Position numbers and translations under genes: made by a program. Below are positions 1 through 9,049 of a stretch of DNA of 64,000 nucleotides, one piece after another. The stretch's first letter is position 1; the number at the start of each line of letters is the position of its first letter. The stretch lies in NCBI GenBank assembly GCA_965223485.1, contig OZ244993.1, forward strand, positions 1,426,001 through 1,490,000, in the 5' to 3' direction. This stretch comes from VXPQ01 sp965223485 (GTDB taxonomy: Bacteria; Bacteroidota; Rhodothermia; Rhodothermales; VXPQ01). Below the pieces are notes generated by a model that saw nothing but the letters and a program-made list of their open reading frames with translations, had not been told where the DNA came from and ran no database searches.

Positions 1-2
1 TC

Positions 3-1604
3 GCCGGGCTGGTCGCGACCGGCGGGCACTACCCCGTGAAACGCTCCATCGGGCGCGAATACGGCTACCCGCCGCAGGAGACGAAATTGCGGGAGGGAAG
101 CTCGGCGTTGTTTGTGAGGGATGACGGGTTTGTTTCGGTCGATATAACCCGACTGGACCGCAGCGAGCGCAGGATATGCTTGAAAATGGGCCCCTGTTGG
201 GGTGTCGAACTTCCCGACCGGCTGGACCTTCTTCCCAACTTCGCCCTGAACCCGGGCGCGATACCGGGCGCCATATGGAAGGTCATAGCGGATCAATGCG
301 GGCCTCGGTCGAACCGCGCGGCCGACGATCTCCTTTCGCGCAATCCTCCCCGTTTCCATGGTCCGTCGCCGCTTCCTCTGGATGAACACACAGAAGCGCT
401 CGACGGCCTGATCGCGGCTGCGCGCGCGATGAACCGATCGGTTCTGCCGGTCCAGGGACCGCCCGGCACCGGCAAGACCTATGTGGCGGCGCGGGCGATC
501 CTCGCGCTCGTCCGGGAAGGCAAGCGCGTTGCGGTATCCTCGAACAGTCACGCGGCTATACGCAACGTGCTTATGGGATGCGTCGATGCGCTGCGCACGG
601 ACGAGACCGGCCTCACCGAGGACGACGTGCATATCGCCCACAAGATATCTTCGCGAGAGAGCGATCTCCCGGAAGAAGTCCGAAGGGCCATCTCCTGTGT
701 AACCGGCAACAGCGCCGGCGCAATTTATTCCGCCGATGTCGTCGGGGGAACGGCATGGCTGTTTTCGAGGGATGAACTTGAGGGCGCGTTCGACTACCTA
801 TTTGTCGACGAGGCCGGCCAGGTCTCGCTGGCCAATCTGGTCGCCATGTCCAATGCGGCCGACAACCTTGTCCTGATCGGGGATCCCCGTCAACTTCCGC
901 AAGTCCTGCAGGGCGCCCATCCCCATCCGGCGAATCTGTCTTGTCTCGACTGGATGCTGGGCGAAGGCCGGAACGTCGATCCTGCACGCGGCATTTTCCT
1001 GCCCGAAACCTGGAGAATGCACCCCGATCTATGCCGATATATCTCGTCTCAGTTCTACGAAGATCGGTTGGAGAGCCATCCTTCGACTGCTCGTCAGTCT
1101 ATTGAGGCCCGGGGCCTGCCCCGCTGCGGCGCCTGGCGGGTTCCGGTTGCTCATGAAGGCCGCGCACAAAATTGTCCCGAGGAGGTAGAGGCGATCCGCG
1201 ATACCATCGAAAGGCTGCTTGCGGGCGTCTGGACAGATCGGGACGGACGCAGCCGCCCTGTTTGCGAGAGCGACATCATCGTGGTCGCTCCGTACAACGC
1301 GCAGGTAAACGCGCTCTCCGACGCCCTGCCCGCAATTCGTGTCGGCACCGTCGACAAGTTTCAGGGACAGGAGGCGCCGGTTGCGTTGGTCTCCATGACC
1401 GCTTCGTCTTCCGAGGAGACCTCGCGCGGGCTGGATTTTCTGTTATCCCGGGAGCGTCTCAATGTCGCCGTGAGCAGAGGCAAGGGCCTGAGCCTTGTGT
1501 TCGCCTCGCCGCGGCTACTGCACACGAACTGCGCTACCGTGGAGCAAATGCGACTGGTGAATGCGCTCTGTGCGCTGCCGGATGCGGGGGCTTTGGTTCG
1601 GTAA
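3..1604 (+). CDS. UPF1/DNA2-like superfamily 1 helicase, 5'-truncated by window edge
   Basis: This is the ATP-dependent helicase half of a DNA2/NAM7 (UPF1)-type protein. Counting from the first in-frame GTG at 36, I see Walker A GPPGTGKT at about 141-148, Walker B DEAGQ at 258-262, GDPRQLP at 282-288, motif V TVDKFQGQE near 438-446 and motif VI RERLNVAVSRGK near 472-483. The frame is open to the left edge without a stop, so the GTG at 36 is probably not the true start. Helicases of this family with RecB-like (TM0106-type) nucleases at the N-terminus have this layout, but no nuclease part is visible here, so that fusion is only a suggestion. Likely role: nucleic-acid unwinding in repair or RNA metabolism. 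Confidence 0.85.
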   Translation, partial: AGLVATGGHYPVKRSIGREYGYPPQETKLREGSSALFVRDDGFVSVDITRLDRSERRICLKMGPCWGVELPDRLDLLPNFALNPGAIPGAIWKVIADQCGPRSNRAADDLLSRNPPRFHGPSPLPLDEHTEALDGLIAAARAMNRSVLPVQGPPGTGKTYVAARAILALVREGKRVAVSSNSHAAIRNVLMGCVDALRTDETGLTEDDVHIAHKISSRESDLPEEVRRAISCVTGNSAGAIYSADVVGGTAWLFSRDELEGAFDYLFVDEAGQVSLANLVAMSNAADNLVLIGDPRQLPQVLQGAHPHPANLSCLDWMLGEGRNVDPARGIFLPETWRMHPDLCRYISSQFYEDRLESHPSTARQSIEARGLPRCGAWRVPVAHEGRAQNCPEEVEAIRDTIERLLAGVWTDRDGRSRPVCESDIIVVAPYNAQVNALSDALPAIRVGTVDKFQGQEAPVALVSMTASSSEETSRGLDFLLSRERLNVAVSRGKGLSLVFASPRLLHTNCATVEQMRLVNALCALPDAGALVR

Positions 1605-1744
1605 TGGATTACGACCGGAGCCGGCAGCCTGGCATGGGCGGGAAGGATTTGCGGTGGGGTGGTGGCGGAAGGTGCACGGCCGGGGGGACCCTTCGTGCTG
1701 CTGGCAGTGGTAATATTAGGGGGAAAGGTTTGTGGTATGTCATC

Positions 1745-1776
1745 AAAAAGCCCCGTCCGGTTCGTCGGGCGGGGCC
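1745..1776 (-). terminator. Rho-independent terminator of the higBA-like operon
   Basis: Read on the minus strand, a GC-rich stem (GCCCCGCCCG pairing with CGGACGGGGC, one G-T pair) with a short loop at 1750-1775 is followed directly by five T residues. It lies just downstream of the HigA-like stop codon at 1789, as expected for the end of that transcript. Confidence 0.75.
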
Positions 1777-1788
1777 TGTGGAACATGG

Positions 1789-2397
1789 CTATGTTCCTGC
1801 GTATGCGTATTCGACAGGATACGATTTCGCCATATCGACAACCGGGGCAGGATTGGCGTTCAATGCTTGGGCGGCAATGCCTTTAACAATGTTAGGACCA
1901 AGTGCTACGTACGTACCACAGCTTGCATCCACGGCTACTTGATAGTGAAACTTGCCTCTGTACAACTCCATGAAAATCGTGTAATCTTCTGCTTCTTTCA
2001 GGGCAGCGGCTTTTTCGTAACCATGATCCGGGTCATTGACCACTACGTCCTTGATGAACGCATCCTTGAGCACGGAAACACGATTGCCTCTCATTATCAA
2101 AAATTTGCCAAGGTTTTTGAAAACGCTCCTGTCCGCTGGCATTAAACGCCCAATGTCTCGAACGTAGTCGGACTCGACGCCAAGCCAGAATTTGACGGAC
2201 ATACCCGTTGCCTTGCTCAAGAGCGAAGCGGTTTGACGGGTTATCGCAGCACCCGCCAGGATGTCCTTGACGGTTTCAACTGAAACGTTCATGCGGGCTG
2301 CAACCTGCTTGTTCGTCAAGCCGTGATTCTCGATAAAATCAAGCAGGATTTCACCCGGATGAACAGTCCAGTTAGGCGTGAATGCGTTGTCTCCCAT
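1789..2397 (-). CDS. HigA-like antitoxin, XRE-family with C-terminal extension
   Basis: The N-terminal ~75 residues are a HigA/VapI-type helix-turn-helix: HPGEILLDF near residue 13, then KQVAARMNVS..TVKDILAG at about 30-49 and a conserved FWLGVE near 70. Such proteins bind operator DNA and neutralise a RelE/HigB toxin. The protein is about 202 residues from the ATG at 2397, roughly twice a usual HigA; the last ~120 residues are unrecognised. A TTG at 2406 would overlap the upstream stop, but the ATG is simpler. It follows the toxin gene by only a few bases, matching the toxin-first order of higBA operons, and a terminator sits just past its stop. Confidence 0.8.
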   Translation of the reverse strand: MGDNAFTPNWTVHPGEILLDFIENHGLTNKQVAARMNVSVETVKDILAGAAITRQTASLLSKATGMSVKFWLGVESDYVRDIGRLMPADRSVFKNLGKFLIMRGNRVSVLKDAFIKDVVVNDPDHGYEKAAALKEAEDYTIFMELYRGKFHYQVAVDASCGTYVALGPNIVKGIAAQALNANPAPVVDMAKSYPVEYAYAGT

Positions 2398-2402
2398 AGT
2401 AA

Positions 2403-2729
2403 TCAATGCTTGTCGTCTACCTCGAGGATTTTGATCGCTGTTACCTTTTTGCGATCAAGTCCCCCATCGTTAACCGTAGGTAACGGCGAGTGATCCGGTT
2501 CAAAGTACAAGCGCAAGCCTCCGCCAACTACGATATGGAATTGTCCTTTCATATTCGCCTTAAGCGGTTTCGGGTGTAGGTGCCCAATAGAATGAAGGTT
2601 TTCCGCTCTCTCCATTGCACGTAAGGCTCTCTGAATCTTCTTCGTCGACGGCAGGCCAAATTGCCTGATTAGCGCGGTTGTATCACCGAGCCTTTTCTGT
2701 AAGCGATTGCTCGAAAAGGATATATCCAT
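2403..2729 (-). CDS. HigB/RelE-like toxin (probable mRNA interferase)
   Basis: A small basic protein (108 residues from the ATG at 2729) with a RelE/HigB-fold pattern: N-terminal alpha-helical part, LKANMKGQFHIVVGGGLRLYF in the middle strands and a C-terminal strand KKVTAIKILEVDDKH typical of this superfamily. Family members cleave mRNA on the ribosome, stopping growth when the antitoxin is lost. I chose the ATG at 2729 over one 10 codons upstream because a run of seven G residues (Shine-Dalgarno-like) precedes it at good spacing. It precedes the HigA-like gene, giving a higBA-type operon. Catalytic residues were not individually identified. Confidence 0.72.
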   Translation of the reverse strand: MDISFSSNRLQKRLGDTTALIRQFGLPSTKKIQRALRAMERAENLHSIGHLHPKPLKANMKGQFHIVVGGGLRLYFEPDHSPLPTVNDGGLDRKKVTAIKILEVDDKH

Positions 2730-3000
2730 GGGATTTGCCCCCCCTGACTGGTACTGCAAAAACGTGCCTCATTGTTCTGTCCCTCTTTGGTTGGATTGTT
2801 TTCATAGCGGCCCCGGAGGGCCTCCCTGGTAGTAGTCTCTATGGTTTTCTTCAAGGGAAAAATACTACGACAATAGCCCACTCTCGTTCCAGAGGCGGGC
2901 GGGATTTTCTCGCGATTATTGCGCTACGCAATCAGCTCCTTGTACGGCAAGGCGCCGCCGCACTCTGCCCGCATCGCGTTCGGTCGATTCCCCCCAGCCC

Positions 3001-5223
3001 TCACGCCACCGCCGTAAACCCCATCCCGCCCGGCCGATTCGGCTTGGCGTCGCATTCCGCCTTCAGCATGGCCACGAGCGCGTTGGCGTCGCCCAGTTGC
3101 TCCGTTACCTCGGCTTTGCGGCGAACCACCGGAAAATCGCCGGGGGTGAGCGCGTTCAGGCTCGACAGCGCCGCCGGCGCTTCCATATTGAAGTAGGCGC
3201 GGAACAGGCCGGCGGCCTGCTCGGGTGAGCTGTAACGCAGGGTTACCTTGAACAGGAAGCGTCGCAACGTGGCGTCGTCGATCTTTTCCACGTAGTTCGT
3301 GGTGCAGGCGAACGGCAACGGGTGCATTTCCATCTGCGTGAGCATCTCGTTCACCTGGGTCACTTCCCAGCTTCGGTGCGCCCCGCGCCGGTCGGAAAGC
3401 AGTGAATCCGCCTCGTCGAATATCAGGAACGAGCGGGTGTCGCGCGCTTCGCTAAACGCCTCGGCAATGTTTTGCTCCGAGCCCCCTACAAACATGGATA
3501 ACAAATCGGATGTGCGTTTGGAGAGCACTTCCATACCCATGCGCTCTGCAAGATAGCGCACATAGGCGCTCTTGCCGGTTCCCGGTGGGCCTTGCAGGCA
3601 CATAGAAAAGGGTTTTGCGCCTTGGTCGGTCAGGCGCTCGGCCAGATCTACCAGGTCGTGATCGGCTCGAATGAACGCCGCATCGAACAGCGCGGGCGGG
3701 GCTTGCGACGGTCTCTCGCAGTGCATCAGGGCCGCCATATTGTGGAGGCCGCGTTCAAGCATGGCATGTCCGTCGCCTTCCGGCAGGAGGGCGGCCGCAC
3801 GTATCGGGCCGTCCGCTACGCCGGGCGGCATCTCGAAACGGCGCGCCAGTCCGGAAACGATCTCCGGATCGAAGCGCACATCGTTCTTTTCCAGTTGGCG
3901 CGTCAGGATGCGTTCCCGTACCCGCGTCGGCGGTTTCCTGAGGTGGACCACATAGGTCATGCGGCGAAGGAAGGCAGGGTCTGTGGATTCCGCATGATTG
4001 GTGGTCCAGATGGTGGGCGCCGCATTTTCCTCCAGAAGGCGGTTCATGAACAGTTTGGATCTGCTGCCGCGCATGCCCCTGGAGGCGCGGTCGGACATAA
4101 ATCCGAAAAGAAAAGACATCATGGATCCGTTGGATAACAGATCGTCCATTTCGTCGAACAACAGGAGCGCGTTCGGGTCTTTGCCGAGCAGACACCCTGC
4201 AAGGCGGAGTTCGGCGAGGCGCTCGCCGCGAGATGGCTCGTCGCCGCTTTCATCCTTTTCTCCGACCCCGAACAGGGTTGCGCCAAGCCGGTTGGCCAAC
4301 ACCTTCGAAAGTTCCGTTTTACCCGTGCCGTTGGGTCCATACAGAAGGATGTTGACGCCTTTGGCGCTTTGGCGAAGTGCCCCCTCAAGAATTTTCGCCA
4401 GATAATCCCGGTCTTCGGCGACATGGTCGAAATCCGTCCAGTCCAGTTCCGTCGGCGTACTGGCGCCGAGCAGAAGGCGGCGCACGTCCGATTCTTCTTC
4501 GGGCGCCCAGGCAATTTTTTCCAGCCGCGGCGCGATGTCGATATCGCCGTCAGGGTCCACGGCCAGCAGTCCGGAAGCGTGCAGCGGTGCGTCGTCGGCC
4601 AGACGCCTTCGGACGGTATTGGCGGTCATGCCGAGAAAGCAGGGTATGGAATTGTTTTTGACGCTCAATACCCGGCCAGACCGGTGCAGCAAGAAATCGT
4701 CCGTCAGAGATTCGAACAAAGGCTGTGTCCGGTAGAGCAATACGAACTCCAGAATGGCCACGTCTTCCGGTTCGAGGCGGGCGATTCCGGCGAGTTCCTG
4801 CAGGCGAACGGCCGTACGATCCGGGCCAATGTCTTTCGTGGCGTTGGAGAGCCTCTCGATGTGTTTCCGCAAGCGTCGCCATGCTTTGTCCGAATGCATG
4901 GCGTTCTTTTCGTCATCGAGATCCATAAGCTCATCCATAAGCTCATAGTCCGACATTATTTTCCTGATCTTTCTTCTGCCCCTTCCCGTGAATTTTGAAA
5001 CAGGAATGCCCTTTGTAGCTTCGATAAGCGCTGCTGCATCCGGCGCGCGGTCCAGCCCCTTCAATCCGGCGCACAGATCGAAGGCGTTTTCCCGTATCCA
5101 TGTGATCAATGACTCGGCTTCGGGGCTTCGGCGCTCTATCCGCTTCATGGCGTTGGCGAGCCATACGAGGGCGAGGCGGTGGTGGTAGAGGGTGGAATGC
5201 GGCTGCACTTTCATATGACGCAT
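3001..5223 (-). CDS. Tandem AAA+ ATPase (SpoVK/CDC48-like), function unknown
   Basis: The protein has two AAA+ modules. Numbering from the ATG at 5223, the first has Walker A GPNGTGKT at about 296-303 and Walker B LLLFDEMDD at 353-361. The second has GPPGTGKS at 545-552 and FLIFDEADSLLSDR at 599-612, with a downstream TTN sensor-1 and an arginine-rich LRRFLF. The first ~240 residues are a helical region I do not recognise. Upstream in-frame codons reach an ATG at 5328, but a near-consensus promoter (5345-5317) overlaps that stretch, so translation more likely starts at 5223 or 5214. It is divergent from the XRE-ImmA gene. Family members remodel proteins; the client is unknown. A defense or stress role is only inferred from location. 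Confidence 0.8.
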   Translation of the reverse strand: MRHMKVQPHSTLYHHRLALVWLANAMKRIERRSPEAESLITWIRENAFDLCAGLKGLDRAPDAAALIEATKGIPVSKFTGRGRRKIRKIMSDYELMDELMDLDDEKNAMHSDKAWRRLRKHIERLSNATKDIGPDRTAVRLQELAGIARLEPEDVAILEFVLLYRTQPLFESLTDDFLLHRSGRVLSVKNNSIPCFLGMTANTVRRRLADDAPLHASGLLAVDPDGDIDIAPRLEKIAWAPEEESDVRRLLLGASTPTELDWTDFDHVAEDRDYLAKILEGALRQSAKGVNILLYGPNGTGKTELSKVLANRLGATLFGVGEKDESGDEPSRGERLAELRLAGCLLGKDPNALLLFDEMDDLLSNGSMMSFLFGFMSDRASRGMRGSRSKLFMNRLLEENAAPTIWTTNHAESTDPAFLRRMTYVVHLRKPPTRVRERILTRQLEKNDVRFDPEIVSGLARRFEMPPGVADGPIRAAALLPEGDGHAMLERGLHNMAALMHCERPSQAPPALFDAAFIRADHDLVDLAERLTDQGAKPFSMCLQGPPGTGKSAYVRYLAERMGMEVLSKRTSDLLSMFVGGSEQNIAEAFSEARDTRSFLIFDEADSLLSDRRGAHRSWEVTQVNEMLTQMEMHPLPFACTTNYVEKIDDATLRRFLFKVTLRYSSPEQAAGLFRAYFNMEAPAALSSLNALTPGDFPVVRRKAEVTEQLGDANALVAMLKAECDAKPNRPGGMGFTAVA

Positions 5224-5316
5224 GACACTATGGGTTTGAGGGTGAAGGAAGTCGATTGCCGGGCCATTCCTGACGGAATCCGATTTCCGGGTGCGCGGTA
5301 ATGACGCAGGAATATG

Positions 5317-5345
5317 AGTGTAATGCAATAAAAACCAAATGTCAA
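5317..5345 (-). promoter_or_regulatory. Sigma-70-type promoter for the AAA+ ATPase gene
   Basis: On the minus strand, a perfect -35 TTGACA (5345-5340) is followed after 17 bases by -10 TACACT (5322-5317). The expected transcription start near 5310 lies inside the first codons of the longest reading frame, which argues for the shorter protein start at 5223. Confidence 0.6.
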
Positions 5346-5517
5346 GAGATATAATACATTTTTATGAATGAAAGGTTTTTAATAAAATCTTACATTATAA
5401 TAGGGCGCCTGTCCCGTCGCGCCTTCACGCAATATTCACTTGACAGGATTTGTTTCAATTAATTACTGATATTTATGACTTTATAATAAATAAAATATCT
5501 CCATTGTCTGGCAATAA

Positions 5518-5545
5518 TTGACAAAACAAAAAAAACTTCTATCTT
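5518..5545 (+). promoter_or_regulatory. Promoter for the XRE-ImmA/IrrE gene
   Basis: TTGACA at 5518-5523 and TATCTT at 5540-5545 with a 16-base spacer lie in a strongly AT-rich region (5330-5640). Transcription would start about 5552, exactly where the palindrome described next begins. The same bases can also be read as a Bacteroidota-type TTG/TAnnTTTR promoter. Confidence 0.55.
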
Positions 5546-5550
5546 TAGGT

Positions 5551-5589
5551 TGTACAAGCGCTTAGCGCTGTACATGCAGGAAATCCTGC
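5551..5589 (+). promoter_or_regulatory. Two adjacent palindromes, candidate operator
   Basis: The first palindrome (5551-5574) is TGTAC-A-AGCGCT-T-AGCGCT-GTACA, symmetric apart from one bulged A. The second (5576-5589) is GCAGG-AAAT-CCTGC. They sit at and just past the predicted transcription start of the XRE-ImmA gene, as expected for autorepression by its helix-turn-helix domain. Which protein binds is inference. Confidence 0.5.
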
Positions 5590-5644
5590 TAATCGCAAGG
5601 TATACAGGGTAAAAAAACGGCTATTGTGCTTCCATAAGCACGTC

Positions 5645-6544
5645 ATGCGACGAATTCCCGAATCAGAGGAAATCTACGAGCGCGTAGGGCGGAATGTGGC
5701 CGCACGACGGCGCGAGATCGGGCTTTCGCAGACAGAACTTGCGGAGCGCTGCGGTCTTACACGGGGGTCCATCGCGAATATCGAGAGCGGAAGGCAACGC
5801 CCCACGCTACATACTCTTTCGGATATTGCAGAGGCGCTCAATGCCGAAATGCACTCGCTGTTGCCTTCGCCCGGAGGAAACGCAGGAGACGAGGAAGAGG
5901 CAGCGGGCGGCGCCGGTTTTCCCGGGGGCGCTGTCGCCGGAGCGGTCCTGGCAGGCGTAGCCGCTCGTGCGCTGATCCGGATGATACGATCGTCTTCGCC
6001 CAAGGACGCCGGAGAATCTTCTCCCATACCGACCGAAGAACTCGAAATGAAAGCAGGGGACCTTTTGCAGGAGGCAGGCATGGCGCAGGCCCCGGTGCCT
6101 GTGGATGAGATAGCTCAATATCTGGGCATCCGGGTCGATGAGGCAGAGCTCGGCGAAGAATGTTCAGGGATGCTGGTTCGGGAGGAGGAGTCCGCCGTGA
6201 TCGGCGTCAATATAAACCATCACGAACACCGCAAGCGCTTCACCATCGCACACGAGATTGCGCATTTCATGCTGCACGGCGGGGAAGCATATATCGACAA
6301 GCCTCCTCACATAGATTTTCGCGCTGCCGACTCCGGCTCCGGCACGCAGCAGGAAGAAACGGAGGCCAATCAATTCGCGGCGGCGCTCCTCATGCCTGCC
6401 GATCAGGTCCGGGCAGCGGTCGCGGAACAACCCTTCGATCCAACCCGCGACGACGAGTTGCAGAACCTCGTCCTGCGCTTCAAGGTGAGTCCTCAGGCCA
6501 TGACCACGCGCCTGATACATCTCGGACTTATTTCAGATGTCTGA
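5645..6544 (+). CDS. XRE-family regulator fused to ImmA/IrrE metallopeptidase
   Basis: About 299 residues from the ATG at 5645; an in-frame TTG seven codons upstream is possible. Residues ~12-70 form an XRE helix-turn-helix (LSQTELAERCGLTRGSIANIESGRQRP). A Gly/Ala-rich hydrophobic stretch lies near 85-113. The C-terminal half is an ImmA/IrrE zinc peptidase with HEIAH at about 203-207 and a third ligand Glu in EANQFAAALLMP near 240. Such proteins cleave a repressor, often of a mobile element or stress regulon, on a damage signal. The gene is divergent from the AAA+ ATPase with paired promoters and palindromes between them. The hydrophobic linker is unusual and could anchor the protein to the membrane. 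Target unknown. Confidence 0.85.
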   Translation: MRRIPESEEIYERVGRNVAARRREIGLSQTELAERCGLTRGSIANIESGRQRPTLHTLSDIAEALNAEMHSLLPSPGGNAGDEEEAAGGAGFPGGAVAGAVLAGVAARALIRMIRSSSPKDAGESSPIPTEELEMKAGDLLQEAGMAQAPVPVDEIAQYLGIRVDEAELGEECSGMLVREEESAVIGVNINHHEHRKRFTIAHEIAHFMLHGGEAYIDKPPHIDFRAADSGSGTQQEETEANQFAAALLMPADQVRAAVAEQPFDPTRDDELQNLVLRFKVSPQAMTTRLIHLGLISDV

Positions 6545-6606
6545 AGCCCGCAACGGACCTGGCGGATTTTCGTTTCGCCGTCTATGCAGCGTCCCCGCTG
6601 GTGGCA

Positions 6607-6897
6607 TCAGACATTGATCGCCTCCCGCTCCACATAGGGGCGTATCTCGACGCGCAGATCCTGGTTGGTTGCCATATCCACTGGTCGCCCCAGCAGATCT
6701 TCCAGATAGCCCTGGGCTCCGAAATAGCGTTGCCAATTGGGAGGTGCGTCGAATCGTACCAGGATATCGACATCGCTATCGTCCGCGGCCTGATCGCGGG
6801 CGAAGGAGCCGAACAAGGCGAGCCCGGTTACGCCGAAGCGTTGCGCAAGAGTTGCCTTGTGCGTTCGGAGCAGTTTGAGCACGTCATCTCTTTTCAT
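6607..6897 (-). CDS. MntA-like nucleotidyltransferase (orphan antitoxin)
   Basis: A 96-residue minimal nucleotidyltransferase: GSFAR at 30-34, the catalytic pair in SDVDILV (Asp42, Asp44), a third Asp at about 74 (RPVDM) and the usual ending RPYVEREAINV. Family members (MntA/COG1669) act with a HEPN partner (HepT), often AMPylating it to block its RNase activity. No HEPN gene lies downstream: only about 60 bases separate the stop from the convergent end of the XRE-ImmA gene. It is therefore an orphan, perhaps left from a decayed toxin-antitoxin pair. Confidence 0.8.
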   Translation of the reverse strand: MKRDDVLKLLRTHKATLAQRFGVTGLALFGSFARDQAADDSDVDILVRFDAPPNWQRYFGAQGYLEDLLGRPVDMATNQDLRVEIRPYVEREAINV

Positions 6898-6976
6898 TTG
6901 TTCAATCGCTCTTCTTATCGGCTATAATTGGAGCATATCAGGACAAAGATAACGTATTTCATCGGGCTGTTCATTG

Positions 6977-7086
6977 GGTTACAATCGAGCACCACCTCTT
7001 ATCTCTGTTCTCACACCTCTTGAGGCGCCGCACCGCTATCACCTGACAGAGGAGGTTACAATCGAGCACCACCTCTTATCTCTGTT
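6977..7086. repeat. Pair of identical 33-bp direct repeats
   Basis: The 33-base unit beginning GGTTACAATCGAGC occurs at 6977-7009 and again, identical, at 7054-7086, separated by 44 unrelated bases. It lies downstream of the ABC exporter gene. Only two copies are seen and no cas gene is in the window, so it is described only as a repeat. Confidence 0.85.
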
Positions 7087-7094
7087 TCCACCCC

Positions 7095-8894
7095 CTACAA
7101 CTCCGCAATCTCCTGCTCCAGCAGTTGCTTCCGGTAAAGATCCGCATACAACCCTTCGCGGCGCAGCAGTTCCTCGTGCGATCCCCGTTCGGAAATAACC
7201 CCGTCTTCCAGCACGAGAATGAGATCGGCGTCCATCACCGAAGAAATACGGTGACTGACGATCACGACGGTGCAGGAGCCGTAATAGCGGCGCAAATGCC
7301 CCAGCAGTTCGTTCTCGGTACTCGTGTCCACCGCCGAAAGCGCATCGTCCAGAATCAGGATAGCGGGCCGGCGAATGAGCGCCCGCGCAATGGAAGCCCG
7401 CTGTTTCTGCCCGCCGGAAAGCGTGATTCCCCGTTCTCCCACGAGTGTTTCGAATCCTTCCGGGAAATCGCGCACATTCTCCAGTAGCACCGCCTCCCTG
7501 GCAGCTTGTTCGATACGTTCTTCGTCTGCATCCGGCGTCCCGAAGGCGATGTTGTTGCCTACCGTGTCGCTGAAAAGGAATACGTCCTGGGGCACATAGC
7601 CGATCGACGAACGAACGACGTCCAGCGGAATTTGCCGGATGCGCCGGTCGTCGATGCGCACCGTACCCTGCGTGGCTTCGAGCAACCGGGGAATCATCTC
7701 GACGAGCGTCGTTTTACCGGACCCCGTGCGCCCCACGACAGCCAGCGTGGAGCCGGCAGGCACATGGAACGACACGTCCCGCAGCACCCGGGGACCGTCT
7801 TCTCCGTAGCGGAACGAGACATTGTCGAACCGGATCGCGCCGCGAATCTCCCTGACAGACGAGACCATTTCTTCCGTGTCGGCGATGTCGGGCTGCGTGT
7901 CGAAAATATGGTTCAGGCGGATCATCGAAGCGGATGCGCGCTGGATCATCGTAACCACGAAGCCCATCGAGGCCACCGGCCAGGTCATATACGCCACGTA
8001 GATCATGTATTCGGCGATGTTGCCGATGGTAATGGAGCCCTCGGCGACAAGCCGCCCGCCGAGCCAGACCACGATGATGCCCGCCATGCCTACCAGCAGA
8101 AGAAATACGGGCCGGAACCCTGAATCGACCACCGCCAGATCAAGGTTGCGCTGGCGATAGGCCGCGCTCTCCTTGTCGAATGCTTCGGCTTCCGAGTCTT
8201 CCCGCGTATACGCTTTCAGGACGCGGATACCGGCGAGCGCTTCCTGTACCCGGCTGGTGAGCCGGGAATACTGCGCCTGGAGCGCATCGCTGCGGCGGTG
8301 CTGCATGCTCGCCATGAAGAAGACCGCCACCGCCAGAAAAGGCATGGGAATGAGCGCATACAGGGTGAGCGTCGGCGAGATAATGAACATCACCGTCATG
8401 GCCGTGACAATAACCACCCCGGCGCGCACGATATACATGATGGCCGGGCCGATATAGCGCCGCACGCTCTCGATGTCGCTTGTGGCGCGGGCCATCATGT
8501 CCCCCGTCGAATACGTGTGGTAGAACCCTTGCGACAGCCGTTGCAACTGGTCGTACAGCGCATTGCGCAGATCGAACTCGATATGCCGCGAGGCGACCAC
8601 CACCGTCTGCCGTTGCAGAAACGAGAACGTGCCGCTCAGCAGGCTCAACCCGATAATAATAAGGCCGAATGCAAGCAAGCCGACGAAGAAGCTGGCGTAC
8701 AGGTAGCCCCGGACCGGAGTCCCCTCGTACACGTGGTACAGGTTCACGAGTCGGGGAATGCTATCGACCGCGATGCGCACCACGATAGGCACCGCTACGG
8801 AAAATCCGGCGGATACGATGGCGCACAGCAATCCCGGAATGAAGAGATGCTTGTACTTCCAGTAGTACTTATTGAGATCGGCGAGCGGACCCAT
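7095..8894 (-). CDS. MsbA-like ABC exporter, fused permease and ATPase
   Basis: A half-size ABC exporter of 599 residues, the normal length. The N-terminal ~330 residues carry about six membrane segments (for example 18-42, 66-86, 150-172 and 264-280). The ATPase domain has Walker A GRTGSGKTT at 388-396, Q-loop Gln436, signature LSGGQKQR at 492-499, Walker B ILILDDALS at 512-520 and the H-loop His548. It should form dimers, homo- or hetero-, that export lipids, peptides or drugs across the inner membrane. No second half-transporter is adjacent. The substrate cannot be read from sequence. Confidence 0.93.
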   Translation of the reverse strand: MGPLADLNKYYWKYKHLFIPGLLCAIVSAGFSVAVPIVVRIAVDSIPRLVNLYHVYEGTPVRGYLYASFFVGLLAFGLIIIGLSLLSGTFSFLQRQTVVVASRHIEFDLRNALYDQLQRLSQGFYHTYSTGDMMARATSDIESVRRYIGPAIMYIVRAGVVIVTAMTVMFIISPTLTLYALIPMPFLAVAVFFMASMQHRRSDALQAQYSRLTSRVQEALAGIRVLKAYTREDSEAEAFDKESAAYRQRNLDLAVVDSGFRPVFLLLVGMAGIIVVWLGGRLVAEGSITIGNIAEYMIYVAYMTWPVASMGFVVTMIQRASASMIRLNHIFDTQPDIADTEEMVSSVREIRGAIRFDNVSFRYGEDGPRVLRDVSFHVPAGSTLAVVGRTGSGKTTLVEMIPRLLEATQGTVRIDDRRIRQIPLDVVRSSIGYVPQDVFLFSDTVGNNIAFGTPDADEERIEQAAREAVLLENVRDFPEGFETLVGERGITLSGGQKQRASIARALIRRPAILILDDALSAVDTSTENELLGHLRRYYGSCTVVIVSHRISSVMDADLILVLEDGVISERGSHEELLRREGLYADLYRKQLLEQEIAEL

Positions 8895-9049
8895 GCGCCT
8901 TGGTACGTACTTGCGGGCGGTGCGGTTCGCGGGACGGCAAAGTAAGGAAACTGCCGCTCAGGGAAGCGGCCAATGGTCTGCGAGCAGCGCATTCGCATCA
9001 TGCTCAGACCTGCCAACTGGACGAGCGGATCGTTTATTCCACACCCTCC
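8895..9049. other. Intergenic stretch with no recognised feature
   Basis: Between the start of the ABC exporter (minus strand) and the promoter at 9050 I see no conserved coding sequence. The next 280 bases up to 9356 are the probable leader of the metallopeptidase gene and also hold no recognisable gene. Confidence 0.4.

Noticed and set aside
1659..2145. Plus-strand frames (1659-1886, 1732-2145) over the HigA-like gene end
   Set aside because: They cross the minus-strand terminator and the HigA coding sequence and show no domain.
6977..7086. CRISPR array
   Set aside because: Only two repeats, no leader recognised and no cas genes in the window; kept only as a direct repeat.
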